Below, piece by piece: positions 6,809 to 6,840 of a stretch of 6,840 nucleotides of DNA. Position 1 is the first letter of the stretch. Every line of letters begins with the position of its first letter. The translations under genes and the position numbers were made by a program. Origin of the DNA: Porticoccaceae bacterium (lineage in GTDB: Bacteria > Pseudomonadota > Gammaproteobacteria > Pseudomonadales > Porticoccaceae); the NCBI GenBank assembly GCA_023229065.1, contig JALNZZ010000110.1, forward strand, positions 1 to 6,840, read 5' to 3'. Under the pieces are notes generated by a model. That model was not told the DNA's origin, did no database searches, and saw nothing but the letters and a program-made list of their open reading frames with translations.

Positions 6809-6840
6809 TCCCGACCACCTATTCCTGTCATCCCGACCAC
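6809..6840. repeat. Two 10-bp direct repeats, 22 bp apart, at the window edge
   Basis: TCCCGACCAC occurs at 6809-6818 and again at 6831-6840, each preceded within a few bases by TGTC. The second copy touches the end of the window, so the unit may be longer or may continue. It lies upstream of the exporter promoter in non-coding DNA. Function is unknown: it may be an activator site, part of a tandem repeat, or coincidence. Confidence 0.45.

Overview
The window is GC-rich, densely coding DNA from a Gram-negative bacterium, most likely a gammaproteobacterium. It carries a complete inner-to-outer-membrane efflux operon whose three proteins all resemble the Pseudomonas MexA-MexB-OprM type. The genus cannot be fixed from this sequence.

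Positions 1-5393 (+ strand) hold a tripartite multidrug efflux operon. It starts with a periplasmic adaptor cut by the left edge, followed by an HAE1-type RND pump of 1049 residues and an OprM-like outer-membrane channel lipoprotein. The adaptor and pump genes are 10 bp apart, and the pump and channel genes overlap by an ATGA junction. The pump takes hydrophobic compounds from the periplasm and inner membrane using the proton gradient, the adaptor links it to the channel, and the channel opens to the outside. The operon promoter and any local repressor lie to the left of the window.

Positions 5394-5440 are a 47-bp gap between convergent genes. An imperfect hairpin overlapping the channel stop codon may mark the end of the efflux transcript, but it has no U-tract.

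Positions 5441-6840 (- strand) hold a second, convergent unit. A CDF-family cation exporter with the HxxxD/HxxxD zinc-type transport site is followed 25 bp later by an ArsR/SmtB-family repressor. The repressor keeps the four-ligand alpha5 zinc site (D88, H90, H101, E104) and lacks the alpha3 cysteines. Upstream of the exporter, an imperfect inverted repeat in the SmtB/CzrA layout covers a plausible promoter. The simplest reading is a self-regulated zinc (perhaps Zn/Cd/Co) efflux operon that is derepressed by metal. AT-richer DNA at the right edge contains a 10-bp direct repeat cut at the window end.

I found no mobile element, RNA gene, CRISPR array or clearly novel system. All five genes belong to known families. 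The best leads are the predicted metal-responsive operator, the Gln replacing a pocket Phe in the pump, and the hairpin between the convergent genes.
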